Source: Bacteroides sp. (GTDB lineage Bacteria > Bacteroidota > Bacteroidia > Bacteroidales > Muribaculaceae). Taken from it: a DNA stretch of 64,000 bases. A program made the translations under genes and the position numbers. The notes under the pieces are model-generated. The model worked only from the letters and a program-made list of their open reading frames with translations, had not been told where the DNA came from and did not search any database. Location of the stretch: NCBI GenBank assembly GCA_014801525.1, contig JAAVEB010000014.1, positions 89,143-153,142 of the forward strand, given 5' to 3'. The stretch's first letter is position 1. The number at the start of each line of letters is the position of its first letter. Of the stretch, positions 1-8,009 are shown in pieces.

Positions 1-1182
1 CTCGATGGCGATGCGGCATGCTTCGAAAGCCATGGTGAAGCAGTCGGTGGGCGATGCGGGAGCTACTACTGCAACGGGACATTCGCCGTTTCTGCCATAG
101 AGTGCCTGCATCAAGTCGGTCTGCTCGGTTTTAGTGGGTAGTCCGGTCGAAGGACCTCCGCGCTGCACGTCGATCACCACCAGCGGCAGCTCAGCCATGA
201 CAGCAAGTCCGATCGCTTCGCTTTTGAGAGCGAGACCGGGCCCTGAAGTGGATGTCACGGCGAGATTTCCGGCAAATGATGCTCCGATAGCCGAACAAAC
301 GCCTGCGATTTCGTCTTCCATCTGCACCGCTTTCACGCCCAGATCCTTGCGCTTTGCAAGTTCGTGGAGAATGTCGGTTGCGGGAGTGATGGGGTAGCTC
401 CCCAGGAACAGGGGACGACCTGATTTTTCAGATGCCATGATGAGTCCCCATGCGGTTGCCGTGTTGCCGTTGATATCGGTATAGTATCCGGGGCGTATCG
501 ATTCTGACTCGATGCGGTAGGTCGATACTGAGGCATGGATGTTTTCGCCGTAATTGTAGCCGGCAAGGAGCACTTTTGAATTAGCCTCATAGACGGCGGG
601 TTTCTTGGCAAATTTATTTTTGAGATGATGAAGCACCGCTTCAACGGGGCGGTCAAACAGCCAGCAAACAAGCCCGAGGGCGAAGATGTTGCGGCATTTC
701 ATCACTGCTTTATTGTCGAGTCCTGAGTCGGCAAGCGCCGCTTTGGTCATCGATGTGATGGGAACTTCAACCACCTGGGCGTTGATGTTGAGCTCCTTGA
801 ACGGTTCCATGGTTTCAAACAGGGCTTTCTTGAGATCGGCTTCCTTGAAAGAGTCGATGTCGACGATTGCCACGCCGCCCGCTTTGAGATGCTGCACGTT
901 CTGCTTTAGCGCTGCGGGGTTCATAGCCACGAGCACATCGGCTTTATCACCGGGGGTGTGGACTCCCACGCCCACGCTCACCTGGAATCCCGATACTCCG
1001 CTCAGCGATCCCTGAGGAGCGCGGATTTCAGCCGGATAGTCGGGAAATGTTGATACCTGGTTGCCCACTCCTGCCGATACATTTGTGAAAATGTTACCGG
1101 CAAGCTGCATTCCGTCGCCGGAGTCGCCGGAGAATCGGATTACAACCTTGTCTAAGCACTTTACATCAGCTTTTTCTAACAT
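1..1182 (-). CDS. korA: 2-oxoacid:ferredoxin oxidoreductase subunit alpha (KorA-like), partial
   Basis: N-terminal 394 codons of the alpha subunit of a 2-oxoacid:acceptor oxidoreductase. It is most likely the 2-oxoglutarate enzyme, which makes succinyl-CoA and reduces ferredoxin together with a beta subunit. The gene runs off the left edge, so the C-terminal part and any korB are outside the window. Residues 19-26 read GDSGDGMQ, the start of the gamma (POR) domain in fused gamma-alpha subunits. Residues 339-354 read VQRGGPSTGLPTKTEQ, the signature of the pyrophosphate-side alpha domain. The ATG at 1182 is the first start in the open frame and lies 62 bases after the pyrC stop. The family is clear from the motifs; the 2-oxoglutarate specificity is inferred. 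Confidence 0.88.
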   Translation of the reverse strand, partial: MLEKADVKCLDKVVIRFSGDSGDGMQLAGNIFTNVSAGVGNQVSTFPDYPAEIRAPQGSLSGVSGFQVSVGVGVHTPGDKADVLVAMNPAALKQNVQHLKAGGVAIVDIDSFKEADLKKALFETMEPFKELNINAQVVEVPITSMTKAALADSGLDNKAVMKCRNIFALGLVCWLFDRPVEAVLHHLKNKFAKKPAVYEANSKVLLAGYNYGENIHASVSTYRIESESIRPGYYTDINGNTATAWGLIMASEKSGRPLFLGSYPITPATDILHELAKRKDLGVKAVQMEDEIAGVCSAIGASFAGNLAVTSTSGPGLALKSEAIGLAVMAELPLVVIDVQRGGPSTGLPTKTEQTDLMQALYGRNGECPVAVVAPASPTDCFTMAFEACRIAIE

Positions 1183-1244
1183 AATGTATGCACGGTTTTT
1201 GGTTTGTTATAGCGCGACACGAGCGGTGTCATGCATTTTATTTA

Positions 1245-2597
1245 TTAGTTTTTTCGGTTATATGCTAATTCTTTGCCCCTTACGTCGGGGTTTACAGCGC
1301 CGTTTGAGTAGACCTCTCTGCCGTTGACGAGGGTCATGATCACGCGGTTGTGGAGAGTGGTGCCGTCAAGCGGAGTCCAGCCACATCGGCTCAACGCCAT
1401 GTCGTCGGTCACCTTATAGGGGCTGTCGGGCTTGACAATGGCGATGTCGGCGTAGTAGCCTTCACGCAGATAGCCTCGACGGTCAATTGAATATAAATCG
1501 GCTGGGGCATGACACATTTTTTCAATCACCATTTCCCGGGTGAACACGCCTCTGTCGGCAAGTTCGAGCATCACGGGCAGAGAGAACTGAACCATGGGAG
1601 CTCCTGAAGCGGCGGTAAGCGCGTTGCCCTCTTTCTCGGAAAGAAGATGAGGGGCGTGGTCAGTGGCTACGATATCGAGCCTTCCGTCGCGCAGACCTTT
1701 GCGCAACGCGTCGCGGTCGGCATCGGTTTTTACCGCCGGATTCATTTTCACGCGTGTGCCGAGGGTTTCATAGTCGGCGTCGGAAAACCATAAATGGTGG
1801 GCGCAAACTTCCGACGTGATCAGCTTCTTGTCGAGCGGTTCAGCCGAGAACATCTCCACCTCTTCGGCGGTCGACACGTGGAGCACGTGCAGGCGGCTGC
1901 CGAATTTTTTTGCCCGGTCGATGGCGCGGCGCGTTGAGATGACACACGCTTCGCGGCTGCGTATCTCGAGATGGAATTTCACTGGGATGTCTTCGCCGAG
2001 TTCATCCGTGAGGCGTTGACGGTTGGCTTTTATCGTTGCTTCGTCTTCAGAGTGGATGGCTATTATGGCGGGAACTTCGCTGAAGATGCGGTTGAGCGCC
2101 GTTTCGTTGTCGACAAGCATATTGCCGGTCGATGAGCCGAGGAAAAGTTTCACTCCCGGCACCCGTGAGTAGTCACATTTGAGAAGCTCGTCGATGTTGT
2201 CGTTGGTGGCTCCGATGAAGAAGCTGTAGTTAACTGCCGACTGGGCGGCGGCATGGTTCAGTTTCCACTCTGCATCTGCCACTGTGACTGTGGGCGGTTT
2301 TGTGTTGGGCATGTCCATGAACGAAGTGACCCCTCCTGCGGCAGCGGCTCTCGATTCGGTGAATATGTCGCCTTTGTGGGTGAGTCCGGGATCACGGAAA
2401 TGCACTTGGTCGTCGATTACTCCGGGAATGATGTAGGCGCCTTCGGCGTCAATCCTTCTGGTTGCGTCGAGCGTCGCTTCGGCGGGGTCGCCTTCGCCTA
2501 CTTCGGTTATCATGTCGCCGTCGACTGCGACATAGCCCCTGAAGCTGCGCTTTTCGTTTATTATAATTCCGTTGAAGAGAATAATATCATGTTTCAT
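1245..2597 (-). CDS. pyrC: Dihydroorotase
   Basis: Amidohydrolase-superfamily dihydroorotase of 450 residues, closing carbamoyl-aspartate to dihydroorotate in pyrimidine synthesis. Residues 61-71 read IDDQVHFRDPG. The second His of the usual metal-binding HxH pair is present (H66), but the first position is Gln (Q64). This Gln is, as I recall, common in Bacteroidetes dihydroorotases. The metal-binding motif ATDHAPH is present near residue 316. The gene starts 15 bases after the upstream GT2 gene stops, so the two are probably cotranscribed. carB, from the same pathway, is about 10 kb away on the same strand. An inactive dihydroorotase-like paralogue is possible but less likely. Confidence 0.9.
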   Translation of the reverse strand: MKHDIILFNGIIINEKRSFRGYVAVDGDMITEVGEGDPAEATLDATRRIDAEGAYIIPGVIDDQVHFRDPGLTHKGDIFTESRAAAAGGVTSFMDMPNTKPPTVTVADAEWKLNHAAAQSAVNYSFFIGATNDNIDELLKCDYSRVPGVKLFLGSSTGNMLVDNETALNRIFSEVPAIIAIHSEDEATIKANRQRLTDELGEDIPVKFHLEIRSREACVISTRRAIDRAKKFGSRLHVLHVSTAEEVEMFSAEPLDKKLITSEVCAHHLWFSDADYETLGTRVKMNPAVKTDADRDALRKGLRDGRLDIVATDHAPHLLSEKEGNALTAASGAPMVQFSLPVMLELADRGVFTREMVIEKMCHAPADLYSIDRRGYLREGYYADIAIVKPDSPYKVTDDMALSRCGWTPLDGTTLHNRVIMTLVNGREVYSNGAVNPDVRGKELAYNRKN

Positions 2598-2612
2598 GGC
2601 ATAAGCGATGGT

Positions 2613-3368
2613 TTAAGAGGGTTTACCCTTCTTTTTGAACATGCTTGAAAGTTTCAGCTTTATCACTCCAAATACCGCTTCAGAGAAAATGCCGCTATTC
2701 ATTTTGCTCTCTCCGAGCACTCGGTTGGTGAATATGATGGGTACTTCCACCACTTTGAATCCAAGCATCGATGCCGTGAATTTCATTTCGATCTGGAATG
2801 CGTAGCCTTTGAACCTTATTTTGTCAAGTTCGATAGTTTCAAGAACTTTTCTGCGGTAGCACACGAATCCCGCCGTGGTGTCATGAATAGGCAATCGGGT
2901 GATGAACTGCACATATTTTGAGGCGAAGTAGGACATCAGCACTCGGCTCATGGGCCAGTTGACCACGTTCACCCCCGAGATGTAGCGCGAGCCTATCGCC
3001 ACGTCGGCTCCCTGGTTGCTGCACGCGTCATAGAGCCTGAGCAGGTCCTGGGGATTATGGGAGAAGTCGGCGTCCATTTCGAAGATATAGTCATATCCAC
3101 GTTCTATAGCCCATTTGAAACCGGCTATATAGGCGGTGCCGAGTCCCAGTTTGCCTTTGCGCTCGATGATGTGTACGCGTCCGGGATTTTCAGCTATTTT
3201 CTTGTGGACGATTGCCGCAGTCCCGTCGGGTGAACCGTCGTCGACAATGAGCACGTCCATATTATGAGGCAGCGAGAGCACGGCGTCGATTATCGCCGCC
3301 GCGTTCTCTGCTTCATTATAGGTGGGAATGATTACTACCGAATCAGATTTCACTGTTATTTCTGACAT
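2613..3368 (-). CDS. Polyprenol/dolichol-phosphate mannosyltransferase-like GT2
   Basis: GT-A fold family 2 glycosyltransferase of 251 residues, resembling dolichol-phosphate mannose synthase. That enzyme moves a hexose from a nucleotide sugar to a polyprenyl phosphate at the inner face of the membrane. The N-terminus has IIPTYNEAEN (residues 13-22), then VDDGSPDGT (42-50) and the metal-binding MDADFSHNP (98-106). There is no clear C-terminal pair of membrane helices, so this is the short soluble form. It lies 24 bases after the aminotransferase gene and 15 bases before pyrC, within a minus-strand gene row. The actual donor and acceptor are inferred from family resemblance only. Confidence 0.85.
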   Translation of the reverse strand: MSEITVKSDSVVIIPTYNEAENAAAIIDAVLSLPHNMDVLIVDDGSPDGTAAIVHKKIAENPGRVHIIERKGKLGLGTAYIAGFKWAIERGYDYIFEMDADFSHNPQDLLRLYDACSNQGADVAIGSRYISGVNVVNWPMSRVLMSYFASKYVQFITRLPIHDTTAGFVCYRRKVLETIELDKIRFKGYAFQIEMKFTASMLGFKVVEVPIIFTNRVLGESKMNSGIFSEAVFGVIKLKLSSMFKKKGKPS

Positions 3369-3392
3369 TTCGGAATCTTTGTCGCAAATCGG

Positions 3393-4586
3393 TTAAATGA
3401 GTTTTGCAAGAGTTTCAGCGATGCGTCTCATGGCTTCGCGGATGTTATCGTCGCTGGTGGCGTAGCTCATGCGGATATATCCGGGGCAAGCGAATGCCGA
3501 GCCGGCAACGGTAGCTACGTGTCCCTCTTCGAGAAGGAACATAGCGAGGTCAGAGTCGTCGTTGATCACACGGTCGCCGCATCTTTTTCCGAAATAGCTT
3601 GACACTTCGGGGAAGAGATAGAACGCTCCGTCGGGGTTGTTGACTTTCCATCCCGGAATCGTGCGCGCGAGCCCTACGATCAGATCGCGGCGGCGTTCAA
3701 ACGCTTTGCGCATCTCTTCGACGCAATCCTGCGAGCCGGTGTAAGCTGCTTCGGCGGCTTTTTGGGCGATTGAGGAGGCGTTTGAGGTGTATTGGCTTTG
3801 CAGTTTGTTGGTTGCCTTGGCAAGCCACAGCGGAGCTGCGAGGAATCCGATACGCCATCCTGTCATGGCATAAGCTTTTGAAACACCGTTCACCACACAG
3901 GTGCGGTCGGCGATTTCGGGGAATGACGCAAGCGAAGTGAAGCTTCCGGTGAAGTTGATGTGCTCATAGATTTCGTCGGAAAGAATCAACACGTCGGGAT
4001 AGTCGGCGAGAACATCTACGAGCGCCTGCAATTCGCTGCGGCTGTACACGCTTCCGGTGGGATTGCTCGGAGAGCAGAAGAAGATGAGGCGGGTCTTGTC
4101 GGTGAGGGCGTCGCGCAACTGTTGGGGAGTGATTTTGAAATCAGTCTCGATGGTTGCGGGAACAAGCACGTTTTTGCCTTGAGCAAGATTGACCATCTCC
4201 ATGTAGCTCACCCATGCCGGGGTGGGGATGATGACTTCATCGCCCGGATTTATCACCGAGAGGATGACGTTGCAAAGCGACTGCTTCGCGCCGTTTGAAA
4301 CCACGATTTGCTCGGGAGCGAAATCAATGCCGTTTTCTTCTTTAAGTTTATTAGAGATAGCTTTACGAAGCGACATGTAACCGGGAACCGGTGTATAGAA
4401 CGAGAAGTTTTCATCGATAGCCTTCTTGGCTGCGTCCTTGATGTGGGCGGGGGTGGGAAAATCGGGTTCACCCACCGAAAGGTTGATCACGTCGACTCCT
4501 TGAGCCTTAAGCTCCTGGCTTTTTTGTGACATCGCGAGAGTTTGCGATGGTGCAAGCGATTGCACGCGTTGAGAAATCTGCTCCAT
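3393..4586 (-). CDS. aspC: Class I pyridoxal-phosphate aminotransferase (aspartate aminotransferase type)
   Basis: Fold-type I aminotransferase of 397 residues, the usual length for bacterial aspartate aminotransferase of the AspB/AAT-I-beta type. The protein begins with the typical lead into NLSVGEPDFPTP (residues 35-46). It carries SPSNPTG (172-178) and the cofactor-binding segment SKAYAMTGWRIG, in which Lys237 would form the Schiff base. It is the first gene of the minus-strand row aminotransferase-GT2-pyrC-korA, with a promoter-like TATATTTGC box about 40 bases upstream. It probably transfers amino groups from aspartate or glutamate to 2-oxo acids. Specificity for aspartate over alanine or aromatic amino acids cannot be settled from sequence. 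Confidence 0.9.
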   Translation of the reverse strand: MEQISQRVQSLAPSQTLAMSQKSQELKAQGVDVINLSVGEPDFPTPAHIKDAAKKAIDENFSFYTPVPGYMSLRKAISNKLKEENGIDFAPEQIVVSNGAKQSLCNVILSVINPGDEVIIPTPAWVSYMEMVNLAQGKNVLVPATIETDFKITPQQLRDALTDKTRLIFFCSPSNPTGSVYSRSELQALVDVLADYPDVLILSDEIYEHINFTGSFTSLASFPEIADRTCVVNGVSKAYAMTGWRIGFLAAPLWLAKATNKLQSQYTSNASSIAQKAAEAAYTGSQDCVEEMRKAFERRRDLIVGLARTIPGWKVNNPDGAFYLFPEVSSYFGKRCGDRVINDDSDLAMFLLEEGHVATVAGSAFACPGYIRMSYATSDDNIREAMRRIAETLAKLI

Positions 4587-4626
4587 TATATATTATCTCT
4601 ATTATTTATTGTACTGAGTTATTTTT

Positions 4627-4635
4627 GCAAATATA
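4627..4635 (-). promoter_or_regulatory. -7 promoter box upstream of the aminotransferase
   Basis: On the minus strand this reads TATATTTGC, matching the Bacteroidetes -7 element TAnnTTTG. Transcription would start near 4620, about 34 bases before the aminotransferase ATG. I see no good TTTG box at the expected 19-21 base distance, so the call rests on the -7 element and its position. Confidence 0.5.
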
Positions 4636-4660
4636 TATCAATTTTGCGACACCGATTGCA

Positions 4661-4698
4661 TAAAATGACACATAATGTATAAAATATGTGTCATTTTA
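4661..4698. terminator. Perfect 14-bp inverted repeat between S41 peptidase and aminotransferase genes
   Basis: Arms 4661-4674 (TAAAATGACACATA) and 4685-4698 are perfect reverse complements around a 10-base AT-rich spacer. The repeat lies 34 bases after the peptidase stop and upstream of the aminotransferase promoter, both on the minus strand. It may end peptidase transcripts, since the minus-strand arm finishes in TTTTA. The AT-rich stem and the position just behind a promoter also fit an operator. Confidence 0.45.
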
Positions 4699-4731
4699 TT
4701 GTTTGCAGTTCGGTAGCGCTTTAACGCAAAT

Positions 4732-7700
4732 CTATTTCTTGGGGAGTTCTTTCATTAGCTCCTCGACAGCCTTTTTCAGCTGAAGATCCTCGCCTTTCAC
4801 TATTGTCGCCGGGTCGTTTGCCACAAGAATGTCGGGTTCAAGCTGGGAGTTTTCAAGATAGTTGCCCTGGGCGGTGCGATATCCGATTACCGGTACGCCG
4901 AAAAGCAGGGTGGGATCCTGAAGCCCTATCCAGTTCACGCTGGTCATTGTTCCCGGCACGGGCATACCTACAAGCTTGCCGAGTCCCATGGTCTTGTAGA
5001 CCCAGGGGGTGCCGTGGGCGTTGCTGTAGTTAGCCTCGCATTGCAGCATGATGCTCGGTTTGTTCCAGCGTCGGCTCGGCATGTCGCACACGTCGACTCC
5101 TCTTATCACCTGAGTGAGATATTTTTTGCCGCTGAAGAGCACCTCGATATCTTCGTGCAAGCGTCCGCCGCCGTTCCAACGAGTGTCTATCACGATACCG
5201 TCCTTGTTTACATATTTGCCGAATAGATCGGTGTAGATGTTGCGGTAGCTTGCATCGTCCATCGATTTGATGTGGACATATCCGAGTCTGCCGCCTGAGA
5301 GACGGTCCACGTCGGCAGCGCGCTGTTTGATCCAGCGCTCGTAGAGCAGGTTGTTCATATCGGCATTCGATATCGGTAGCGCCACCTCTTCCCAGCGTTT
5401 TCCATTAGCCGGGTCATAGAAGGAAATCAGCGTTTTCTTGCCTGCGAGATTATTGAACAAGGTGGTGTAATCGGCATTGTCGTCGATTGCTTTGCCTCCG
5501 ATTTTTTCAATTACTACGCCGGGCTTAACGCTTGTGTTGGCGTGGTCAAACGGACCTTTCTCTACGACTTCAGCCACTTTCAGCCCTTTTCCGTTGTAGG
5601 TCCAGTCATATAGAAGTCCCAGCGAAGCTGTAGGTTCCATACCGCCATAAGGGGAGTAGCGCGAGCCTGTGTGGGAGGCGTTGAGCTCTCCGAGAAGTTC
5701 GCTGAGCATCTCGGCGAAGTCATAGTTATTGTTGATGTGAGGCAGGAATTTGCGGTAAGCCTTGGTCATGGCGTTCCAATCTACGCCATGATATTTCTTT
5801 TCATAGAAGCGGTTTGCCACCTCCTGCTGAACATAGTTGAACATGTATTCGCGTTCAGCCGCCGGGTCGATGAACTGCTGAGCCGAGAAGGTGATGGGGG
5901 TGAGCTTTTCTGAGCTTACAGCCATTTTTCTCAATATTCTCGGTCCGAGCACGAAGATGTTGGCGCCTTTCGCATCGGGCTGGAAGCCTGCCGCCGACGG
6001 GAGTGTGGCTACCTGGTTGAGGTCATGCTTGTAGAGGTCTACTTTCCAGATGGCGTTCTGTCCGTTGCCGCGTGCTATATAGTAGAGTTTGTCGCCGTCT
6101 TTGTTGATGATGGCGTCGGCGATATCGGTTGAAGCAGGGGTGAGTCTCACGATGCGGTCTCTGATTCCGTCAAGTTCAACCTTGATATCTTTGTCGGCTG
6201 AGTCGGCAGCTTCTTTATTCTGCTTTTTGTCGGCTTTCTTATCCGATTTTTTGTCGTCGGTTTTCTCCTTGTCTTTTTTCTGTTGCTTTTCAAGCTCTTT
6301 GCGAAGCTCGTAGTCTTCTTTCGACAGGCGGAATTTGTCGTAAGCGTCCTGATTCATGAATACAAGCATCGCATCAAGCTGCGAGCCCCATGATGCCTGG
6401 CTTCTCATGCCGTAGCGGTCAGAGAGGAACAGAATGGCGTTGCCGTCCATCACCCACACGGGGTTTTCGTCGAAATAAGATGACTGGGTGATATTGGTGA
6501 CAACGGGGGTGCCGGTTGTGTTTACGATAGCTACGTCGCTATAGGGTTCGTGTCCGTTTCCGGTGTGTTCGAGAGTGATCCACTTTCCGTCGGGCGACCA
6601 TGAGTAGGAGAATCCGCCTCCGCTTTCAGGATGGGTTGAGCCGTCGGTAATCTGACGAGTTTTTTTCGACTCGAGATTCATAACCATCAACTTGCGGCGG
6701 TCCTGCACGAATGCGATTTCTTTACCGTCGGGAGAATACTCGGGATAAGAACGCTCGATACCGTCCTTGCTGTCAAACAGCGGCTTCTCTTCGATTACTG
6801 TCGCATTGGGGAAGTTGAGGTCCTCTTTGCGGGAAATTGTGGCTGTATAAATGTTGGCGTGTCCGTCGCGCTCGCTGGTGTAGGCAATCGTGCGGTTGTC
6901 GGGTGCCCATGATATCTGGCTTTCAGCAGCGGGGGTGTCGGTGATTTGCTTGGTGGTGTTATATTCAACTGAGGTTACGAAGATGTTTCCGCGGTTGGTG
7001 AAAGCCACCATCTTTCCGTCGGGCGATGCGGTAGCGCCCTGTGAGGTTGCCACATTAAGCGCCTTGAGTGGATTCTCATCGTCCATCGTGATGTTCACGT
7101 TGACCTTTACGGGCTTTTGTCCCGGAGTCTGGGTATATAATTCACCGTCGTAGGTGTAGGCAAGGAGCCCGTTTTTGCTTTGAGAAAGAAATCTCACCGG
7201 GTGGGTTGTGAATTGTGATTCCTGTTTCGCCGCCGAGGGATTGTCGATGGGGAATGAATATACGTTGAAAGTCTTGCCGTCACGCTCGCTCAGGATGTAG
7301 ACGGTCTTCCCGTCGGGACTCAGAACCGGGTCGCGGTCTTCGCCGGGACGGGCTGTGAGATTTTTGTGGGAGCCGTTCTTGGCATTGTACATCCAGATGT
7401 CGCGGGTCACTGATGAGGTGTGGTGTTTGCGCCACTCGTCCTCAAATCCTTTGAGGTCCTGATAGAGGAACGAGCCGTCGTTGCCGATGAAATTGATTTT
7501 TTGAGCCGGAGTCCCGAGCACTTGTTCGATTCTACCCCCTTCTACCGGAACTTTATATACTTCGGTAAGGCGAGCTGTCGGGAATGCGGCGCTTGTAGCC
7601 GGGTCCTGAATCGCAGCCGAGAAATACACATATTTTCCATCGGGCGAGAAAGCCTCGACAGTTTCTTTAACCGAGTTGAACGTGAGTCGCTTTGCAGCTC

Positions 7701-7986
7701 CGCCGTCAGCCGACATTACGTAAATGTCCTGTCCGCCGTTGCGGTCGCTTGAGAAAGCGATCATTTTACCGTCGGGCGACCATTTCGGTTCGGTTTCATA
7801 GGATGGTTGAGCGGTGAGTCGTTTAGCTTCGCCGCCTTTTGGACTCACTGTGTAGATGTCGCCTTTATAGGTGAAGGCGATTTTGCTCCCGTCGGGCGAG
7901 ATTGTGGCGTCGCGCAACCATAGCGGGGCGCCCCACGCCGAATAGCTTATAAATAATGTAGCTAATGAAAATATTGTTTTTTTCAT
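4732..7986 (-). CDS. Large secreted S41-family peptidase, tricorn-like
   Basis: A 1084-residue protein with an N-terminal signal peptide (MKKTIFSLATLFISYSAWG). It has a long beta-propeller region of PD40/TolB-like repeats (recurrent SPDGK motifs from about residue 30 to 530), a PDZ-like region near 780-850, and a C-terminal S41 serine peptidase domain. GIVIDTRWNGGGR is typical of the S41 core, and the Ser in NYSNAHGTPW (Ser988) is the likely nucleophile. This order matches archaeal and bacterial tricorn protease homologues. A lysine- and aspartate-rich stretch at about residues 563-600 forms a probably disordered linker. It likely degrades peptides in the periplasm or outside the cell. It starts 23 bases after the lytic transglycosylase gene ends. 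Confidence 0.88.
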   Translation of the reverse strand: MKKTIFSLATLFISYSAWGAPLWLRDATISPDGSKIAFTYKGDIYTVSPKGGEAKRLTAQPSYETEPKWSPDGKMIAFSSDRNGGQDIYVMSADGGAAKRLTFNSVKETVEAFSPDGKYVYFSAAIQDPATSAAFPTARLTEVYKVPVEGGRIEQVLGTPAQKINFIGNDGSFLYQDLKGFEDEWRKHHTSSVTRDIWMYNAKNGSHKNLTARPGEDRDPVLSPDGKTVYILSERDGKTFNVYSFPIDNPSAAKQESQFTTHPVRFLSQSKNGLLAYTYDGELYTQTPGQKPVKVNVNITMDDENPLKALNVATSQGATASPDGKMVAFTNRGNIFVTSVEYNTTKQITDTPAAESQISWAPDNRTIAYTSERDGHANIYTATISRKEDLNFPNATVIEEKPLFDSKDGIERSYPEYSPDGKEIAFVQDRRKLMVMNLESKKTRQITDGSTHPESGGGFSYSWSPDGKWITLEHTGNGHEPYSDVAIVNTTGTPVVTNITQSSYFDENPVWVMDGNAILFLSDRYGMRSQASWGSQLDAMLVFMNQDAYDKFRLSKEDYELRKELEKQQKKDKEKTDDKKSDKKADKKQNKEAADSADKDIKVELDGIRDRIVRLTPASTDIADAIINKDGDKLYYIARGNGQNAIWKVDLYKHDLNQVATLPSAAGFQPDAKGANIFVLGPRILRKMAVSSEKLTPITFSAQQFIDPAAEREYMFNYVQQEVANRFYEKKYHGVDWNAMTKAYRKFLPHINNNYDFAEMLSELLGELNASHTGSRYSPYGGMEPTASLGLLYDWTYNGKGLKVAEVVEKGPFDHANTSVKPGVVIEKIGGKAIDDNADYTTLFNNLAGKKTLISFYDPANGKRWEEVALPISNADMNNLLYERWIKQRAADVDRLSGGRLGYVHIKSMDDASYRNIYTDLFGKYVNKDGIVIDTRWNGGGRLHEDIEVLFSGKKYLTQVIRGVDVCDMPSRRWNKPSIMLQCEANYSNAHGTPWVYKTMGLGKLVGMPVPGTMTSVNWIGLQDPTLLFGVPVIGYRTAQGNYLENSQLEPDILVANDPATIVKGEDLQLKKAVEELMKELPKK

Positions 7987-8009
7987 TGTTGATTGGTTTT
8001 ATGCTTGAT

